From Candidatus Brevundimonas phytovorans (lineage in GTDB: Bacteria > Pseudomonadota > Alphaproteobacteria > Caulobacterales > Caulobacteraceae), in NCBI GenBank assembly GCA_029203145.1, contig CP119309.1, positions 2,195,001 through 2,259,000 on the forward strand: a DNA stretch of 64,000 nucleotides. Direction: 5' to 3'. Position numbers and translations under genes: made by a program. Below are positions 1-9,484 of this stretch, piece by piece; position 1 is the first letter of the stretch; each line of letters opens with the position of its first letter. The notes under the pieces are model-generated. The model was not told the origin of the DNA. It was given only the letters and a program-made list of their open reading frames with translations, and searched no databases.

Positions 1-999
1 GTCGCGGTAGTGGCTTTCCAGCCGCCCGACCACGTCGACGAACTCGGCGAAGACGACCGGCATGGCCTCTTCCATCGAGAGCGCGGTCTCGCCCATCTCC
101 TCGCGCCCGGCCTTGGTCAGGGACTGCGGCGTGCGGATGCCCGCGACCACGTCCTCGCCTTGCGCGTTGATCAGGAACTCGCCGTAGAGGCGGGCTTCGC
201 CGGTCGAGGGGTTGCGGGTGAAGGCGACGCCCGTGGCGCTGGTCTCGCCCATGTTGCCGAACACCATCGACTGGATGTTGACGGCGGTGCCCCAGCTTTC
301 AGGGATGTCGTGCATGCGGCGATAGAATTTCGCGCGGTCGTTCATCCAGCTGGCGAAGACGGCCGAGACGGCGCCCCACAGCTGGTCATGCGGGTCCTGC
401 GGGAAGGGCTGGCCCAGTTCGCGCTCGACCAGGACCTTGTAGTCGGCGACCACCTTTTCCCAGTTCTCGGCGGTCAGGTCGGTGTCGATCGAGACGCCCA
501 GACGATCCTTGTGGTCGTCCAGAACCTCTTCGAACTGATCGTGGCCGATGCCCAGCACCACATTGGAATACATGGTGATGAAACGACGATAGCTGTCGAA
601 GGCGAAACGGCGGTCGCCGGACAGAGCAGCCAGACCCTCGACCGTCTGGTCGTTCAGGCCCAGGTTCAGCACCGTGTCCATCATGCCCGGCATCGAGGCC
701 CGCGCGCCCGAGCGCACCGAGACCAGCAGGGGGTTGGCGGCATCGCCAAAGGTCTTGCCGACAATGCCCTCGACGGTCTTCAGACCGGCGGCGGCCTGTG
801 CGGCCAGCTCGGCCGGATAGGTCTCGCCGTTGGAATAATAGTGGACGCAGGCTTCCGTCGTAATCGTAAAGCCGGGCGGCACCGGAAGGCCGAGAGAGGA
901 CATCTCGGCCAGGTTCGCGCCCTTGCCGCCGAGAAGGTTCTTCATCGACGCGTCGCCGTCAGCCGATCCGCCGCCGAAGCCGTACACCCACTTGGTCAT
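1..999 (-). CDS. ppdK: Pyruvate, phosphate dikinase, N-terminal part (3' end outside window)
   Basis: The 333 visible codons match the N-terminal nucleotide-binding region of pyruvate, phosphate dikinase, which interconverts pyruvate + ATP + Pi and PEP + AMP + PPi in the cytoplasm. Visible marks are the start MTKWVYGFGGG, then LLGGKGANLAEM, the run LPVPPGFTITTEAC, and RSGARASMPGMMDTVLNLG, all typical of the ATP-grasp-like domain. The ATG at 999-997 fits the usual family N-terminus; its ribosome site is weak. The phosphohistidine and PEP-binding domains lie beyond the left edge. The gene is followed upstream by a family B repeat and then by the glycyl-tRNA synthetase operon on the same strand. 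Confidence 0.95.
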   Translation of the reverse strand, partial: MTKWVYGFGGGSADGDASMKNLLGGKGANLAEMSSLGLPVPPGFTITTEACVHYYSNGETYPAELAAQAAAGLKTVEGIVGKTFGDAANPLLVSVRSGARASMPGMMDTVLNLGLNDQTVEGLAALSGDRRFAFDSYRRFITMYSNVVLGIGHDQFEEVLDDHKDRLGVSIDTDLTAENWEKVVADYKVLVERELGQPFPQDPHDQLWGAVSAVFASWMNDRAKFYRRMHDIPESWGTAVNIQSMVFGNMGETSATGVAFTRNPSTGEARLYGEFLINAQGEDVVAGIRTPQSLTKAGREEMGETALSMEEAMPVVFAEFVDVVGRLESHYRD

Positions 1000-1136
1000 C
1001 TTGCCGTCCCTGAGCCGTGGTCTAGCCGCCGAGGGATCGAGTCCCGCGCACGGTGGCCCTGACTAGCGTGCTGCAAGCGCGAAGGCGAGGCCGTGGGTGT
1101 AACAATCCGTGTGAGGATGTGTCAGTTCACCGTTTT

Positions 1137-1283
1137 CCTTCTCCCCTCGGGGGAGAAGGTGGCTCGCGCCAGCGAGACGGATGAGGGGGCGGGCGGAGGC
1201 CGGGTGAAGGCGTCGCGTCTGCGGACACGTCCCCCTCATCCGAGCGGCTCCGCCGCCCACCTTCTCCCCCGAGGGGAGAAGGG
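1137..1283. repeat. Palindromic repeat, family B (full copy)
   Basis: Terminal inverted repeats CCTTCTCCCC and GGGGAGAAGG bracket an interior with GGATGAGGGGG on one side and CCCCCTCATCC on the other, so the element can fold on itself. It fills most of the ppdK-glyS gap. The same layout recurs at 52228-52376 and 62049-62197, with a half copy at 47608-47659. Confidence 0.85.
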
Positions 1284-1291
1284 TCAGGAAA

Positions 1292-3352
1292 TCAGCCCGC
1301 GATCTGGCCGAAGTCCGCCACCCGGCCCATGACGCCGCGCACCTGGCCCAGCAGCTTCAGGCGGTTTTCACGCTCCGCAGGCACCTCGGAGTTGACCATG
1401 ACGCCGGTGAAGAAGGCGTCCACCGGACCGCGCAAGCGCGCCAGGGCCGTCATGGCGGCGGCGAAGTCTTCCGTCTCCAGCGCCGCGTCCACGGCGGTCG
1501 CGGCGGCGGCGGCGGCGAAGGCCAGGGCGGTTTCTTCCGCCGGCTGGTTGGCCAGTCCGGTGGCGACGGCGCCCTCGGGCAGCGGGCTTTTCTTTTCCTC
1601 GGCCTTGAGGATGTTGGACGCCCGCTTGTAGCCGGCCAGCAGGTTGGCCCCGTCGTCCGTGGCGAGGAAGGCGGCCAGCGCCTCCACCCGACGCACGATC
1701 CGCACCAGATCGTCGTCGCCCAGAGCGAAGACGGCGGCCACGAGGTCGTGACGCTGGCCTTGGTCGCGCAGCAGGACCGTCAGGCGGTCGGCGAAGAAGG
1801 TCAGCAGGTCTGCCGTATACTGGGTTTCCCCTGAGAGCTTCTGACCAGCGACAATCATCACGCCCGCCGGGTGAATGACCTTGCTCAGCGGTGCGCGCAC
1901 CCCATTCTCCAGCACCAGCCGGATCACGCCCAGAGCGGCGCGGCGCAGGGCGTAGGGGTCGCGTGAGCCGGTGGGCTTTTCGTCGATGGCGAAGAAGCCG
2001 ACCAGGGTGTCCAGCTTCTCGGCGATGGCGACGGCGACTGTGACCGGGGCGGTCGGGACGCTGTCGCCCGGACCTTGCGGCTTGTAGTGGTCGCGCACGG
2101 CGTCGGCGACGGCGTCGGGGTAGCCCGCCAGACGGGCGTAATAGCCGCCCATGATCCCCTGCAGTTCCGGGAACTCGCTGACCATGCCCGAGGCCAGATC
2201 GGCCTTGGACAGGCGCGCCGCCTGTTCGGCCTGATCGGCGTCGGCGCCCACCAGAGGGGCGATTTCACGGGCAAGCGCCGCGATGCGATCGACGCGCTCG
2301 GCCAGGGTGCCCAGCTTGGCGTGGAAGGTGACGCCCTTCAGCTTGTCGTTCCAGGCGTCGAAGCCGACCTTCTGATCCTCGTCCCAGAAGAAGCGGGCGT
2401 CGTTCAGGCGGGCCGACAGGACGCGGCTGTTGCCGGCGGCCAGAGCCTTGCCGCCGTCCGTCGCCTCGACGTTGGCGACGACGAGGAAGTTGGGGGCAAG
2501 ACCATCCTTGGAGGGATCGCGCACGGCGAAATACTTCTGGTGCACCTTCATCGACAGGCGGACCACTTCGGGCGGCAGGGACAGGAACTGCGGGTCCATG
2601 TCGCCCAGGATCGGCGTCGGCCATTCGGCCAGACCGGCGACCTCGTCCAGCAGGCCGTCGTCATCGACCAGAGCCAGACCGCGCGCGGCGCAGGCGGCCT
2701 TGGCCCCGTCCAGAATACGCAGCTTGCGGTCGGCCACGTCGATCAGGACGAAGTCGCGTTCCAGCTTGGCGCGGTAGTCAGCGAAGTCCTTGACCGCGAA
2801 CGGCTTGCCCGAGCCCATGAAACGATGGCCCTCGGTCACGTCGCCTGAGTGGACGCCGTCGATCTCGAACGGCACCACCGCCCCGTCGAACAGGGCGATG
2901 ATGCGCTTGATCGGGCGCACCCAGCGCAGGGTTCCCGTGCCCCAGCGCATCGACTTGGGCCAGGGGAAGCTGCGGACGATCTGATCGACGGCCTCGGCGA
3001 AGACCTCGGTCGTCTGACGGCCCTTGCTGCTGATCTCGGCGAACCAGACGCCGTCGCGCTCGACCAGTTGGTCCTGGGTCAGGCCGGTCTTGCGCAGGAA
3101 GCCCTCCAGCGCCTGAGCCGGGGCCGAGGTCTTGGGACCCTTGACCTCTTCGTTGCGGTCTTCGGCTGCGGTCGGCAGGCCGTCGATCACCAGGGTCAGG
3201 CGACGCGGACCGGCGAAGACGTTCAGCGCCTCCCAGGTCAGGCCCGCCGCCTTCAGACGCTCGGAGACCATGCGTTCCAGGTCGCGCGCGGCGCCCTGCT
3301 GCATGCGGGCGGGGATTTCTTCGGAGAAGATTTCGAGAAGAAGCTGGGGCAT
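1292..3352 (-). CDS. glyS: Glycine-tRNA ligase beta subunit
   Basis: This is the beta subunit of the heterotetrameric bacterial glycyl-tRNA synthetase, responsible for tRNA recognition. It has 686 residues, the usual family length. The N-terminus LLLEIFSEEIPARM, the block GTLAERVDRIAALA, the block FPELQGIMGGYYA and the region EKLDTLVGFFAIDEKPTGSR with DPYALRRAALG are family hallmarks. The C-terminal part holds the anticodon-binding DALR-like region. The ATG at 3352 overlaps the upstream stop as TGATG, indicating translational coupling within the glyQ-orf-glyS operon. Confidence 0.97.
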   Translation of the reverse strand: MPQLLLEIFSEEIPARMQQGAARDLERMVSERLKAAGLTWEALNVFAGPRRLTLVIDGLPTAAEDRNEEVKGPKTSAPAQALEGFLRKTGLTQDQLVERDGVWFAEISSKGRQTTEVFAEAVDQIVRSFPWPKSMRWGTGTLRWVRPIKRIIALFDGAVVPFEIDGVHSGDVTEGHRFMGSGKPFAVKDFADYRAKLERDFVLIDVADRKLRILDGAKAACAARGLALVDDDGLLDEVAGLAEWPTPILGDMDPQFLSLPPEVVRLSMKVHQKYFAVRDPSKDGLAPNFLVVANVEATDGGKALAAGNSRVLSARLNDARFFWDEDQKVGFDAWNDKLKGVTFHAKLGTLAERVDRIAALAREIAPLVGADADQAEQAARLSKADLASGMVSEFPELQGIMGGYYARLAGYPDAVADAVRDHYKPQGPGDSVPTAPVTVAVAIAEKLDTLVGFFAIDEKPTGSRDPYALRRAALGVIRLVLENGVRAPLSKVIHPAGVMIVAGQKLSGETQYTADLLTFFADRLTVLLRDQGQRHDLVAAVFALGDDDLVRIVRRVEALAAFLATDDGANLLAGYKRASNILKAEEKKSPLPEGAVATGLANQPAEETALAFAAAAAATAVDAALETEDFAAAMTALARLRGPVDAFFTGVMVNSEVPAERENRLKLLGQVRGVMGRVADFGQIAG

Positions 3353-3732
3353 CAGGCGGCGGACTCTTCGGTCGTGGCGGCAGACCGCATCAGGGTGAGG
3401 GCGACGTCGCGCAGGGTCAGCGGCGCGTCAGCCGCGCCGGGCTCGGCGCTGAAGGCGATGTTCAGCAGGAAGGACTGGGGGGCCAGGAAGGCGGTCTGCA
3501 AGATGCCGAACCACTCTTCGCCGACCACGACCACGCCGCGCCAGCCGCCGGGTTGCGACGTCAGGTGGCTGCCCTGGTCATTGGCGTGGCGGAGGATGCG
3601 GACCTCGGCCCACGATTCCTGGCCTTCGATTTCCACGCGACCGCTGGAAAACAGCGAGATCGGCTCGCCAAGCGTCTGCTCCAGATTGGTGTCGGCCAGA
3701 TCGAAGGAGAGAATTCCAGAGATGCTGCTCAC
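3352..3732 (-). CDS. Conserved small protein between glyQ and glyS
   Basis: A 126-residue protein sits between the two synthetase subunit genes. It starts with GTG at 3732, overlapping the glyQ stop as GTGA, and ends in a TGATG overlap with glyS. No signal peptide or membrane segment is visible. The middle has a strand-rich stretch with GWRGVVVVGEEWFGILQ. I do not recognise a named domain. The tight double overlap makes co-translation with GlyQ and GlyS likely, but that says nothing certain about function. Confidence 0.8.
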   Translation of the reverse strand: MSSISGILSFDLADTNLEQTLGEPISLFSSGRVEIEGQESWAEVRILRHANDQGSHLTSQPGGWRGVVVVGEEWFGILQTAFLAPQSFLLNIAFSAEPGAADAPLTLRDVALTLMRSAATTEESAA

Positions 3733-4616
3733 GACGACGCCTTCTCATGTTCGACTTGTGCGAGCGCGCAGGCTTTGCACAGGTCGCGGATGCGGCCGAT
3801 GTAGCTCTGGCGTTCGGCGACGGCGATGGCGCCGCGGGCGTCCATCAGGTTGAACAGGTGCGAGGCCTTCAGCACCTGGTCATAGGCGGGCAGGACCAGA
3901 GGCTGGCCCTGCGGCCCCTTCATGGTCAGGAAGTGAGCGGCCTCGCGCTCCATGTCCTCGAAACGGCGCTTCAGCGCGGCGACGTCATAGCCGTGGAAGT
4001 TGGCTTCAGACTGCTGGCGCTCGTTCTCGAGGAAGACCTCGCCGTAGGTCAGGCCTTCCTTGTTGAACTTCAGGTCATAGACGTTGTCGACGCCCTGAAC
4101 ATACATGGCCAGACGCTCCAGCCCGTAGGTCAGCTCGCCCGAAACCACATCGACCTCGATGCCGCCGACGCCCTGGAAATAGGTGAACTGCGTCACCTCC
4201 ATGCCGTCGCACCAGACCTCCCAGCCCAGGCCCCAGGCGCCGACGGTCGGGTTTTCCCAGTCGTCCTCGACGAAGCGGATGTCGTGCAGCTTGGGGTCGA
4301 TGCCGATGGCGGCCAGCGAGCCGAGATAGAGCTCCTGCAGGTTGTCCGGGTTCGGCTTCAGGATGACCTGATACTGGTAATAGTGCTGCAGCCGGTTGGG
4401 ATTCTCGCCGTAGCGGCCGTCGCCGGGACGGCGCGAGGGCTGAACATAGGCGGCCTTCCACGGCTTGGGACCGAGCGCGCGCAGCACCGTGGCGGGGTGA
4501 AGGGTGCCGGCGCCGACCTCGATGTCGTAGGGCTGCAGAATAGCGCAGCCCTGGTCGCCCCAGTATTTGTGCAGGGTCAGGATCAGGTCCTGGAAGGCGA
4601 GAGGTTCGGTGGTCAC
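3729..4616 (-). CDS. glyQ: Glycine-tRNA ligase alpha subunit
   Basis: The catalytic class II subunit of the alpha2beta2 glycyl-tRNA synthetase, which forms glycyl-adenylate and charges tRNA-Gly. Its 295 residues match the family. The core is plainly visible: LILTLHKYWGDQGCAILQPYD, HPATVLRALGPKPW, then PSRRPGDGRYGENPNRLQHY and QVILKPNPDNLQELYLGSL. The start is GTG at 4616 with only a weak ribosome site. It is the first gene of the glyQ-orf-glyS unit. Confidence 0.96.
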   Translation of the reverse strand: MTTEPLAFQDLILTLHKYWGDQGCAILQPYDIEVGAGTLHPATVLRALGPKPWKAAYVQPSRRPGDGRYGENPNRLQHYYQYQVILKPNPDNLQELYLGSLAAIGIDPKLHDIRFVEDDWENPTVGAWGLGWEVWCDGMEVTQFTYFQGVGGIEVDVVSGELTYGLERLAMYVQGVDNVYDLKFNKEGLTYGEVFLENERQQSEANFHGYDVAALKRRFEDMEREAAHFLTMKGPQGQPLVLPAYDQVLKASHLFNLMDARGAIAVAERQSYIGRIRDLCKACALAQVEHEKASS

Positions 4617-4704
4617 GTCGGCTCGTTTTCGCAGCGCAAAATTTGAGCGCGGACCCTAGGGCGCGCGAGCCGGAAACTCAACCGGAGGCGGCCCGTCTTC
4701 CTTT

Positions 4705-4827
4705 CCGTCATCCCGGGGCGGCGCCGCCGAACGCGGGACCCAGACGGGGAGTCCAGACGGATGGTCGGACAGCTTGGATCAGACGCCTGGGTCCCGGCTA
4801 AGCGCTTCGCGCCTTCCGGGATGACGG
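4705..4827. repeat. Long palindromic element (family C, CCGTCATCCCGG ends)
   Basis: Terminal inverted repeats CCGTCATCCCGG (4705-4716) and CCGGGATGACGG (4816-4827), with an inner complementary pair GGGACCCAG / CTGGGTCCC. This permits a long cruciform or RNA hairpin in the glyQ-ispE gap. Only one copy is seen in this window. Confidence 0.7.
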
Positions 4828-4833
4828 CAGAGG

Positions 4834-5700
4834 TTAGCGGGCTCCGGCCAGCACGCAGGGCCGCACCCACCAGCCCGGGCGTTGCAGGGCCACCGCCGCC
4901 GCCTGAGCCGCCGCTGCATCTTCGAACAGACCGAAGACCGTCGCGCCCGAGCCCGACATGCGCGTCAGGCGGCAGCCGGGCGCTTCGTTCATGGCTGCCA
5001 AGGCCTCGCCTATGCCCGGCGTGACGCGCAGGGCGGGGGCTTCCAGATCATTGCGCTGGCCCTTCAGCCAGTCGATCACGGCGGCCGGCGACCAGTCGGC
5101 GGGGACTTCCGGGCGGTCGGATCCGCCGGCGGGCGCCTCGTCATAGGCGCGATAGACCGCCCCCGTCGGCGACGGCAGGCCGGGGTTGAGCAGGACGGCG
5201 TGCAGCGCAGGCAGGCGTGGCTCGTCGCGCAGGTCGTCGCCCCTGCCCGTCGCCCAGGCCGGGCGGGCGCGCAGGCACATGGGGCCGTCGGCGCCGACCA
5301 CGCCCGCGACCGCTTCCAGCGCCGCCTCGTCCAGATCGAGGTCCAGCAGTTGCGCCGCCAACCGGATGGCCGTGCCCGCGTCCGCCGATCCGCCGCCCAG
5401 ACCGGCGGCGATGGGCAGTTGCTTGTCCAGCGTCACGGCGACCGACGGCGCGCCGATCCCGGCGGCCTCGCCCAGCGCCCGCAGGCCGCGCAGGATCAGA
5501 TTGTCGCCCTCGCCCGCCAGAGCGCCCCCGAACGGGCCGGTGACGGTCAGGGACAGGGCGTCGGCGCGGGTCACGCTCACCCCGTCGCCCACATCGGCGA
5601 AGGCCACCAGACTGGCCAGGGGGTGATAGCCGTCGTCCGCCACCGGCCCGACGTGCAGGAAGAGGTTGATCTTGGCCGGGGCCAGGCCGTGCAGCGTCAC
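4834..5700 (-). CDS. ispE: 4-diphosphocytidyl-2-C-methyl-D-erythritol kinase
   Basis: A GHMP-family kinase of the non-mevalonate (MEP) isoprenoid pathway that phosphorylates CDP-methylerythritol. It has 288 residues, a normal length. Visible motifs are the N-terminal APAKINLFLHV, the ATP-binding glycine-rich loop PIAAGLGGGSADAG and the C-terminal GHMP motif MSGSGATVFGLFE. The start is GTG at 5700, only four bases after the stop of the upstream TPR gene, so the two are probably one transcript. Confidence 0.95.
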   Translation of the reverse strand: MTLHGLAPAKINLFLHVGPVADDGYHPLASLVAFADVGDGVSVTRADALSLTVTGPFGGALAGEGDNLILRGLRALGEAAGIGAPSVAVTLDKQLPIAAGLGGGSADAGTAIRLAAQLLDLDLDEAALEAVAGVVGADGPMCLRARPAWATGRGDDLRDEPRLPALHAVLLNPGLPSPTGAVYRAYDEAPAGGSDRPEVPADWSPAAVIDWLKGQRNDLEAPALRVTPGIGEALAAMNEAPGCRLTRMSGSGATVFGLFEDAAAAQAAAVALQRPGWWVRPCVLAGAR

Positions 5701-5704
5701 CAGA

Positions 5705-7588
5705 TCAGTCCGCGACGCCCGCGCCGGTGTCGTCGGTCGGTTCCTGGCCCAGCTTGTCGCGCAGCTTGGCTTCCACCTCGGCCTTGCGCTCGGGCTCGAC
5801 CTCCAGGGTCAGGACGCGGTTCCACTGGAAACCCGCCTCGCGCTGGCGGCCCACGGCCCAGTAGGCGTCGCCCAGATGGTCGTTGATCTCGGCGTTGGCA
5901 GGCTCCTTGGCCACGGCCTGTTCCAGGTTCTCGACCGCCTGGTCGAACAAGCCTCGGCGATACTGGGCCCAGCCGAGCGAGTCCTGGATATTGCCGTCCG
6001 ACGGATCGGCGGCGAAGGCGCGGGCGATCATTTCCGCCCCCTGCTCGACCCGCGTGCCGGTGTCGACCCACAGATAGCCGAGGTAGTTGAGCACAGTCGG
6101 ATTGTTCGGCTGCTTTTGCAGGGCGGCCCAAAGCTCGGCCTCGGCCTCCGCCTTGCGCCCTAGCGCCTCATAGGCGGCGCCGCGCAGGAAGTTGACCTCG
6201 AATCCCTGGTCGGCGGTGGCCAGCAGCGGGCCGTTCAGTACGGCCAGCCCTTCGTCGAACCGCTTCATCTGCACCAGTTGCCCGGCCAGCAGATAGGCGA
6301 TGCTGGCCTCTTCAGGGCGGGCTTCGGCGGCGCGGCGGAGTTCGACCAGAGCGGCGTCGGCCTGGCCGTCCTTTTCGAGGCTGAGCGCGCTCTGCACGCG
6401 GGCGGCGGCGTAAAGCTCGGCATCGTGACGACCCACCTGGGCGAAGACCGCGCGGGCCGCCGGCTCCAACTCCGCCTGTTGCAGGGTCTGGCCAATGAAG
6501 AAGCGGTTCTCGTCGGAGGGCTCAAGGTTCAGGGCCAGGCGCAAATAGACGACGGCGAACTCCAGCGCGCGCTGGGCGATGATCTGATCCGCAGCGGTCT
6601 TCAGCGCCAGGGCCGCGCCCTTGCGATAGCTGGGCGCGGATGGCGGGCGGCCCTTGGCCAGGACGCGAGCACGGGCTGTCATCGTGGCGCGGTCGGTGGA
6701 GCCGGCGGCCACGGCGGCGTCATACTGGGCCAGGGCCAGATCCCGCTTGCCGCGCCGTTCCAGGAACTCGCCGTAGGGCAGGCGGAACAGGCGCGAGGCC
6801 AGGGCGTGGCTGGTCAGGTCGCGCCATTCGGCGTCGGCCTCGTCATAGCGGCGGCGCAGCTCCAGCAGACGGGCGCGATTGGCGCGGGCCACCAGGGTGC
6901 TGATCGGGTCCAGATCGGTCGGCGGCAGAGCCAGGGCGCGATCCCAGTCGCCGGCGGCCGCCGCGATCCACGGCTGGACATAGAGGCCGGCGCGGGCGTG
7001 GGGCTCGCCGATCGGGGCGGCCTTGAGCATGGCGTCGGCCTTGCGCGCGTCGCCGTGGACAAAGGTCTGCACCGCCGCAACCAGACGACCGGCCTGGACG
7101 ATGACGGGCGAAACGCCCTCGCCTTCCGGGGCGATGCGGGCGGCGATGTCGAGATCGCCCGCCAGCAGCGAGGCGGTGAAGGCCTGTTCGCGCACGCGGG
7201 GCTGTTCGGGGGTCAGGGCCTCGACGCGCGCCAGATAGTCGGCGCCCGCCTCGCTCTCGCCGCTGGTCAGAGCGTTGCGGCCCGCCAGATAGTAGCCGTA
7301 GGCGCTGCGGCCCTCGGCATCGGTCGGGATCGGGGACCAGACGGCGGGAATGGGCGCCGTTTCCGGCGTGGCGGGAACGTCGACCTCGACGGCCTCGGGG
7401 TCCTGAGCGTCCATCGGGGTCGCCGCGTCCGGCTCGGACGACGGCTCAACATCCGGCTCGGCTTGAACAGGCGCATCCTGAACGGGCGGCGTCTGCGGGG
7501 CGTCTTGCGCCAGGGACGGCGCGGCCAGGCCCAACGCGATCAGCGAGGCGGCGGCGAACAGGGCGGAGCGGCGGAAGGCGAAGCGCAT
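5705..7588 (-). CDS. Exported tetratricopeptide-repeat protein
   Basis: A TPR-rich protein of about 627 residues. The N-terminus MRFAFRRSALFAAASLIALG with the cleavage-like site PSLAQDA is a signal peptide, so it should be periplasmic or outer-membrane associated. A Pro/Glu/Asp-rich linker follows, then repeated helical pairs; the last ones (PNNPTVLNYLGYLWVDTG, NIQDSLGWAQYRRG, NAEINDHLGDAYWAVG) are clear TPRs. A GTG five codons upstream is possible, but the ATG at 7588 has GAAGGG at good spacing and begins the signal peptide. The specific role is unknown; proteins like this precede ispE in related genomes as I recall. Confidence 0.85.
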   Translation of the reverse strand: MRFAFRRSALFAAASLIALGLAAPSLAQDAPQTPPVQDAPVQAEPDVEPSSEPDAATPMDAQDPEAVEVDVPATPETAPIPAVWSPIPTDAEGRSAYGYYLAGRNALTSGESEAGADYLARVEALTPEQPRVREQAFTASLLAGDLDIAARIAPEGEGVSPVIVQAGRLVAAVQTFVHGDARKADAMLKAAPIGEPHARAGLYVQPWIAAAAGDWDRALALPPTDLDPISTLVARANRARLLELRRRYDEADAEWRDLTSHALASRLFRLPYGEFLERRGKRDLALAQYDAAVAAGSTDRATMTARARVLAKGRPPSAPSYRKGAALALKTAADQIIAQRALEFAVVYLRLALNLEPSDENRFFIGQTLQQAELEPAARAVFAQVGRHDAELYAAARVQSALSLEKDGQADAALVELRRAAEARPEEASIAYLLAGQLVQMKRFDEGLAVLNGPLLATADQGFEVNFLRGAAYEALGRKAEAEAELWAALQKQPNNPTVLNYLGYLWVDTGTRVEQGAEMIARAFAADPSDGNIQDSLGWAQYRRGLFDQAVENLEQAVAKEPANAEINDHLGDAYWAVGRQREAGFQWNRVLTLEVEPERKAEVEAKLRDKLGQEPTDDTGAGVAD

Positions 7589-7643
7589 GGGCGGACCCTT
7601 CACGCTTTCCCTTCCGCCCGCAAGAGGCTGAAACCTCTGGGCC

Positions 7644-9398
7644 TTACATGTTCGGATAGTTGGGGCCGCCGCCGCCTTCGGGCGTGGTCCAGACGATGTT
7701 CTGCGACGGGTCCTTGATGTCGCAGGTTTTGCAGTGGACGCAGTTCTGGGCGTTGATCTGGAAGCGCGGGTTCTGGCCCTGCTCGTCGGTCAGCACCTCA
7801 TAGACGCCCGCCGGGCAGTAGAGCCGCGCCGGTTCGCCATACTTGGGCAGGTTGATGTTGATCGGCACGCTGGGATCCAGCAGCTTCAGGTGGGCCGGCT
7901 GATCCTCGGCGTGGTTGGTGTTCGAAATGAAGACCGACGACAGCTTGTCGAACGACAGCTTGCCGTCCGGCTTGGGATAGGTGATCGGCTTGAAGTCCTT
8001 GGCCAGACCGGTCGAGGCCGCGTCCGTCTTGGTGTGCCGCAAGGTGCCAAAGACCGAGAAGCCGCCGGTCAGGTGGTTGACCCACATGTCGAACATGCTG
8101 ACCGCCCCGCCCATCATGGTGCCCAGCTTGGACAGCATGGGCTTGGCGTTACGGACGACCTTCAGTTCCTTGTAGACCCACGAGGTCTTGTAGGCCTCTT
8201 CATAGGCGTCCAGCACGTCGCCCGCGCGGCCCGCGATGACGGCCTCATAGGCGGCGTCGGCGGCCAGCATGCCGGTCTTCATGGCGTTGTGGCTGCCCTT
8301 GATGCGCGGCACGTTCACGAAGCCCGCCGAGCAGCCGATCAGGGCGCCGCCGGGGAAGGCCAGCTTGGGCACCGACTGGAAACCACCCTCGGTGATGGCG
8401 CGGGCGCCGTAGGAGATGCGCGTGCCGCCCTCCAGATGCTCGGCGATGGCCGGGTGGTGCTTGAACTGCTGGAACTCGTCGAACGGCGACAGATAGGGGT
8501 TCTGATAGTTCAGGTGCACCACGAAGCCGACCGACACGTAGCGGTCGCCGAAGTGATACAGGAAGGACCCGCCGCCGGTCTTGTCGTCCAGCGGCCAGCC
8601 GGTCGTGTGCTGGACCAGGCCCGGCTGGTGCTTTTCAGCCGGGATCTGCCACAGCTCCTTCAGGCCGATGCCGAACTTCTGCGGGTCCGAGTTGGCGGTC
8701 AGATCGTGGCGGGCCATGATGGTCTTGGCCAGCGAGCCGCGCACGCCCTCGGCGATGAAGACATACTTGCCGTGCAATTCCAGTCCGGGCTGGAAGTCGC
8801 CGGTCGGCTTGCCTTCGCGGTCGATGCCGAAGACGCCGGCTACGACGCCCTTCACCCGGCCGGACGGTTCATCCCAGACCACATGGCTGGCGGCCATGCC
8901 GGGATAGACCTCGACGCCCAGGGCCTCGGCCTGCTCGCCCAGCCAGCGCGCCACATTGCCCAGGGAGGCGATGTAGCAGCCGTGGTTGTGCATGAAGGGC
9001 GGCAGGGCGAACATCGGCAGCGAAGCCTGCCCCGCCGGGCCCAGCACCAGGAACTTGTCGGTCGTGACCGGGGTCTCCAGCGGGGCGCCGCGTTCCTTCC
9101 AGTCGGGGAAAAGCTCGTTCAGCGCCTTGGGATCAATCACGGCGCCCGACAGGATATGGCCGCCGATCTCGGCGGATTTCTCCAGCACGGCGACGGAAAT
9201 CTCTTTTCCGTCCTTCTCGGCGCGCTGTTTCAGGCGGATGGCGGCGGACAGGCCGGCCGGGCCGCCGCCGACGATGACGACGTCATATTCCATGACTTCG
9301 CGTTCGACGCCTTCCAGCGCTTCCGCCGGCGGCAGCTTGTCGATGACGGCTTCCTGCCACGCATTGATTGCGCCGCCTTCGATCGCTTGCTCGCCCAT
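7644..9398 (-). CDS. Electron transfer flavoprotein-ubiquinone oxidoreductase
   Basis: ETF-QO passes electrons from reduced electron transfer flavoprotein to ubiquinone at the inner membrane, linking acyl-CoA and amine dehydrogenation to respiration. The FAD-binding motif YDVVIVGGGPAGLSAAIRL begins near residue 38. The C-terminus carries the 4Fe-4S site with CPAGVYEV and then NCVHCKTCDIKDP. Length (584) is slightly above the usual mature size because of an N-terminal extension. The ATG at 9398 has AGGGG upstream. It is divergent from the glycosylase gene, with about 85 bases between. Confidence 0.95.
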   Translation of the reverse strand: MGEQAIEGGAINAWQEAVIDKLPPAEALEGVEREVMEYDVVIVGGGPAGLSAAIRLKQRAEKDGKEISVAVLEKSAEIGGHILSGAVIDPKALNELFPDWKERGAPLETPVTTDKFLVLGPAGQASLPMFALPPFMHNHGCYIASLGNVARWLGEQAEALGVEVYPGMAASHVVWDEPSGRVKGVVAGVFGIDREGKPTGDFQPGLELHGKYVFIAEGVRGSLAKTIMARHDLTANSDPQKFGIGLKELWQIPAEKHQPGLVQHTTGWPLDDKTGGGSFLYHFGDRYVSVGFVVHLNYQNPYLSPFDEFQQFKHHPAIAEHLEGGTRISYGARAITEGGFQSVPKLAFPGGALIGCSAGFVNVPRIKGSHNAMKTGMLAADAAYEAVIAGRAGDVLDAYEEAYKTSWVYKELKVVRNAKPMLSKLGTMMGGAVSMFDMWVNHLTGGFSVFGTLRHTKTDAASTGLAKDFKPITYPKPDGKLSFDKLSSVFISNTNHAEDQPAHLKLLDPSVPININLPKYGEPARLYCPAGVYEVLTDEQGQNPRFQINAQNCVHCKTCDIKDPSQNIVWTTPEGGGGPNYPNM

Positions 9399-9484
9399 GA
9401 TCCCCTGAATCCTCGCTATCGTCGTGGTTATCCGTCTTATCGTGAGGTGACGCAGCGGCGGTCAAGGCTTATCCCTGTTCCCGA

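Noticed and set aside
1063..1332. Short frames on both strands in the ppdK-glyS gap
   Set aside because: They translate the family B repeat (LLPRGEK-type peptides recurring at each copy), not a conserved protein.
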